This document shows positions 63,069 through 64,000 of a stretch of DNA of 64,000 nucleotides, in pieces (the first letter of the stretch is position 1; the number at the start of each line of letters is the position of its first letter). The translations under genes and the position numbers were made by a program. The notes under the pieces were generated by a model. It made no database searches. It had not been told where the DNA came from and worked only from the letters and a program-made list of their open reading frames with translations. Origin of the DNA: Opisthocomus hoazin (lineage: Eukaryota > Chordata > Aves > Opisthocomiformes > Opisthocomidae); contig NC_134421.1 of NCBI RefSeq assembly GCF_030867145.1, forward strand, positions 25,179,979 through 25,243,978, read 5' to 3'.

Positions 63069-64000
63069 GTAACTAATTCTTGATATCAAGAATATTTGTA
63101 ACATATAGCCAATTCCTCCAAAATCTAGTACCATGCCACATATGGACATGGGGGAGCTCATCAAAATTATTTTGAAGTTCTGACATCCAATAAACTCTCT
63201 GGGCTATTTTGTTTTTTTTGAAGCTGTAAGTATTTTGCTGTGTTGTAAACCTGGAAGGTAATACTTAATTAAATTTTTGACAACAACTCAGATTTTTTTG
63301 TTTGAAATCTGAATTTTGGTCTAAATATTTGCCCACTCTTCCTTCTGCTTCTGCAGTTGCACTCTTTCTATGAGAAATTCTCTCTTACTACTGTCTGGAT
63401 TCCACACCAGAGTCTGCATGTGCAAATCCTACTCTGAACAGTTTTTCTCTATACAGCAAAGGTCTCTATTTACGTACTATATGAATTTTCATTCCATCGT
63501 TTGTCAAAAATATGTCAACATTTTTAAAAAGAGGCATAAATATGTTGAAACTGAAGCGAGTGATTCCCAAGGGAAGCATAGCAGACAAGCATAAAGAAGA
63601 ACCGACTCTTTGAGAATTAGACTGAAAAGAACTTACCTTTTTATTATTATTAAATTCTTTTGTTCTGTCTTTGGTCACTTTGCTTTTGCTGGTTAGAGAA
63701 TATTTTTCAACTGTATATGATTATAAAGTAGAAGAGTATTTGGGAACATGAGAAGAAAACATGCCTTTCCAGTTAGGCATTCCATTAGTATTCTTTTTGG
63801 GCTAGCAACATGTCATGGTGTTCTGAACCTTGAGCGCTGTAATCCACAGTGAAATTGTGCACTATTTCATGCCTATTAATATGAATGCCAAAATTTATTG
63901 GACTTTTTTTGATCTGTTGTTTCTAAAGAAAATACACATTTCATATCTGCAGTGCACACAGTTCATGACAGAAGCATCTATCATGAAAAACACAAGGGAG
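63069..64000 (+). other. CEP290: CEP290 intron 22, cut by the window edge
   Basis: I find no match for the next conserved segment (ELENKEKKLKNLEDSLEDYN in human) before the end, so the next exon lies beyond 64000. Confidence 0.8.

Overview
This is a vertebrate nuclear window, almost certainly from a bird. It is AT-rich, with small exons separated by long introns and one CpG island. It carries CR1 LINE copies (including a long, open reverse-transcriptase fragment) and a solo LTR of a type I recognise from avian, probably neoavian, genomes. The two genes match vertebrate TMTC3 and CEP290. Their head-to-head order is the same as on human chromosome 12q21. I assembled the exons by hand from conserved protein segments, AG/GT splice sites and codon phase; no database search was run.

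Layout. Positions 1 to about 7970 are intergenic sequence beyond the 3' end of TMTC3, with no gene I can support. TMTC3 lies on the minus strand from its stop at 10368 to its ATG at 35791. It has 13 coding exons, all phase-consistent, giving 917 residues, and a probable non-coding first exon near 45036. A CpG island at about 44560-45720 holds the shared promoter. CEP290 lies on the plus strand, with a non-coding first exon ending at 45498 and its ATG at 48411. Twenty-one conserved coding exons encode residues 1-790 by the conserved count, and the gene runs off the right edge inside an intron after 63068.

Mobile DNA is modest. A 5'-truncated CR1 with an uninterrupted reverse-transcriptase frame sits antisense in TMTC3 intron 5. 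Two short CR1 3' ends lie in TMTC3 introns 9 and 12. A probable rearranged CR1 scrap lies in CEP290 intron 1. A 585-bp solo LTR with a 5-bp target duplication lies in TMTC3 intron 1.

How the genes work together: TMTC3 is an ER O-mannosyltransferase acting on cadherins, and CEP290 builds the ciliary transition zone. They share a promoter region that contains a perfect NRF1 palindrome, two THAP11/ZNF143-like sites and an RFX X-box. The X-box fits the ciliary role of CEP290.

The most unusual signal is between CEP290 exons 18 and 19. It is an 804-bp, phase 0-0, exon-like block with protein-like sequence but two frame changes and at least one nonsense codon. A clean 31-codon in-frame exon candidate follows it. 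The pair looks like a CEP290 insert that is absent from the human protein as I remember it and is decaying, or mis-assembled, in this species. Other points are a GC-AG intron of only 89 bp, a 21-nt microexon, and short upstream ORFs on both genes.
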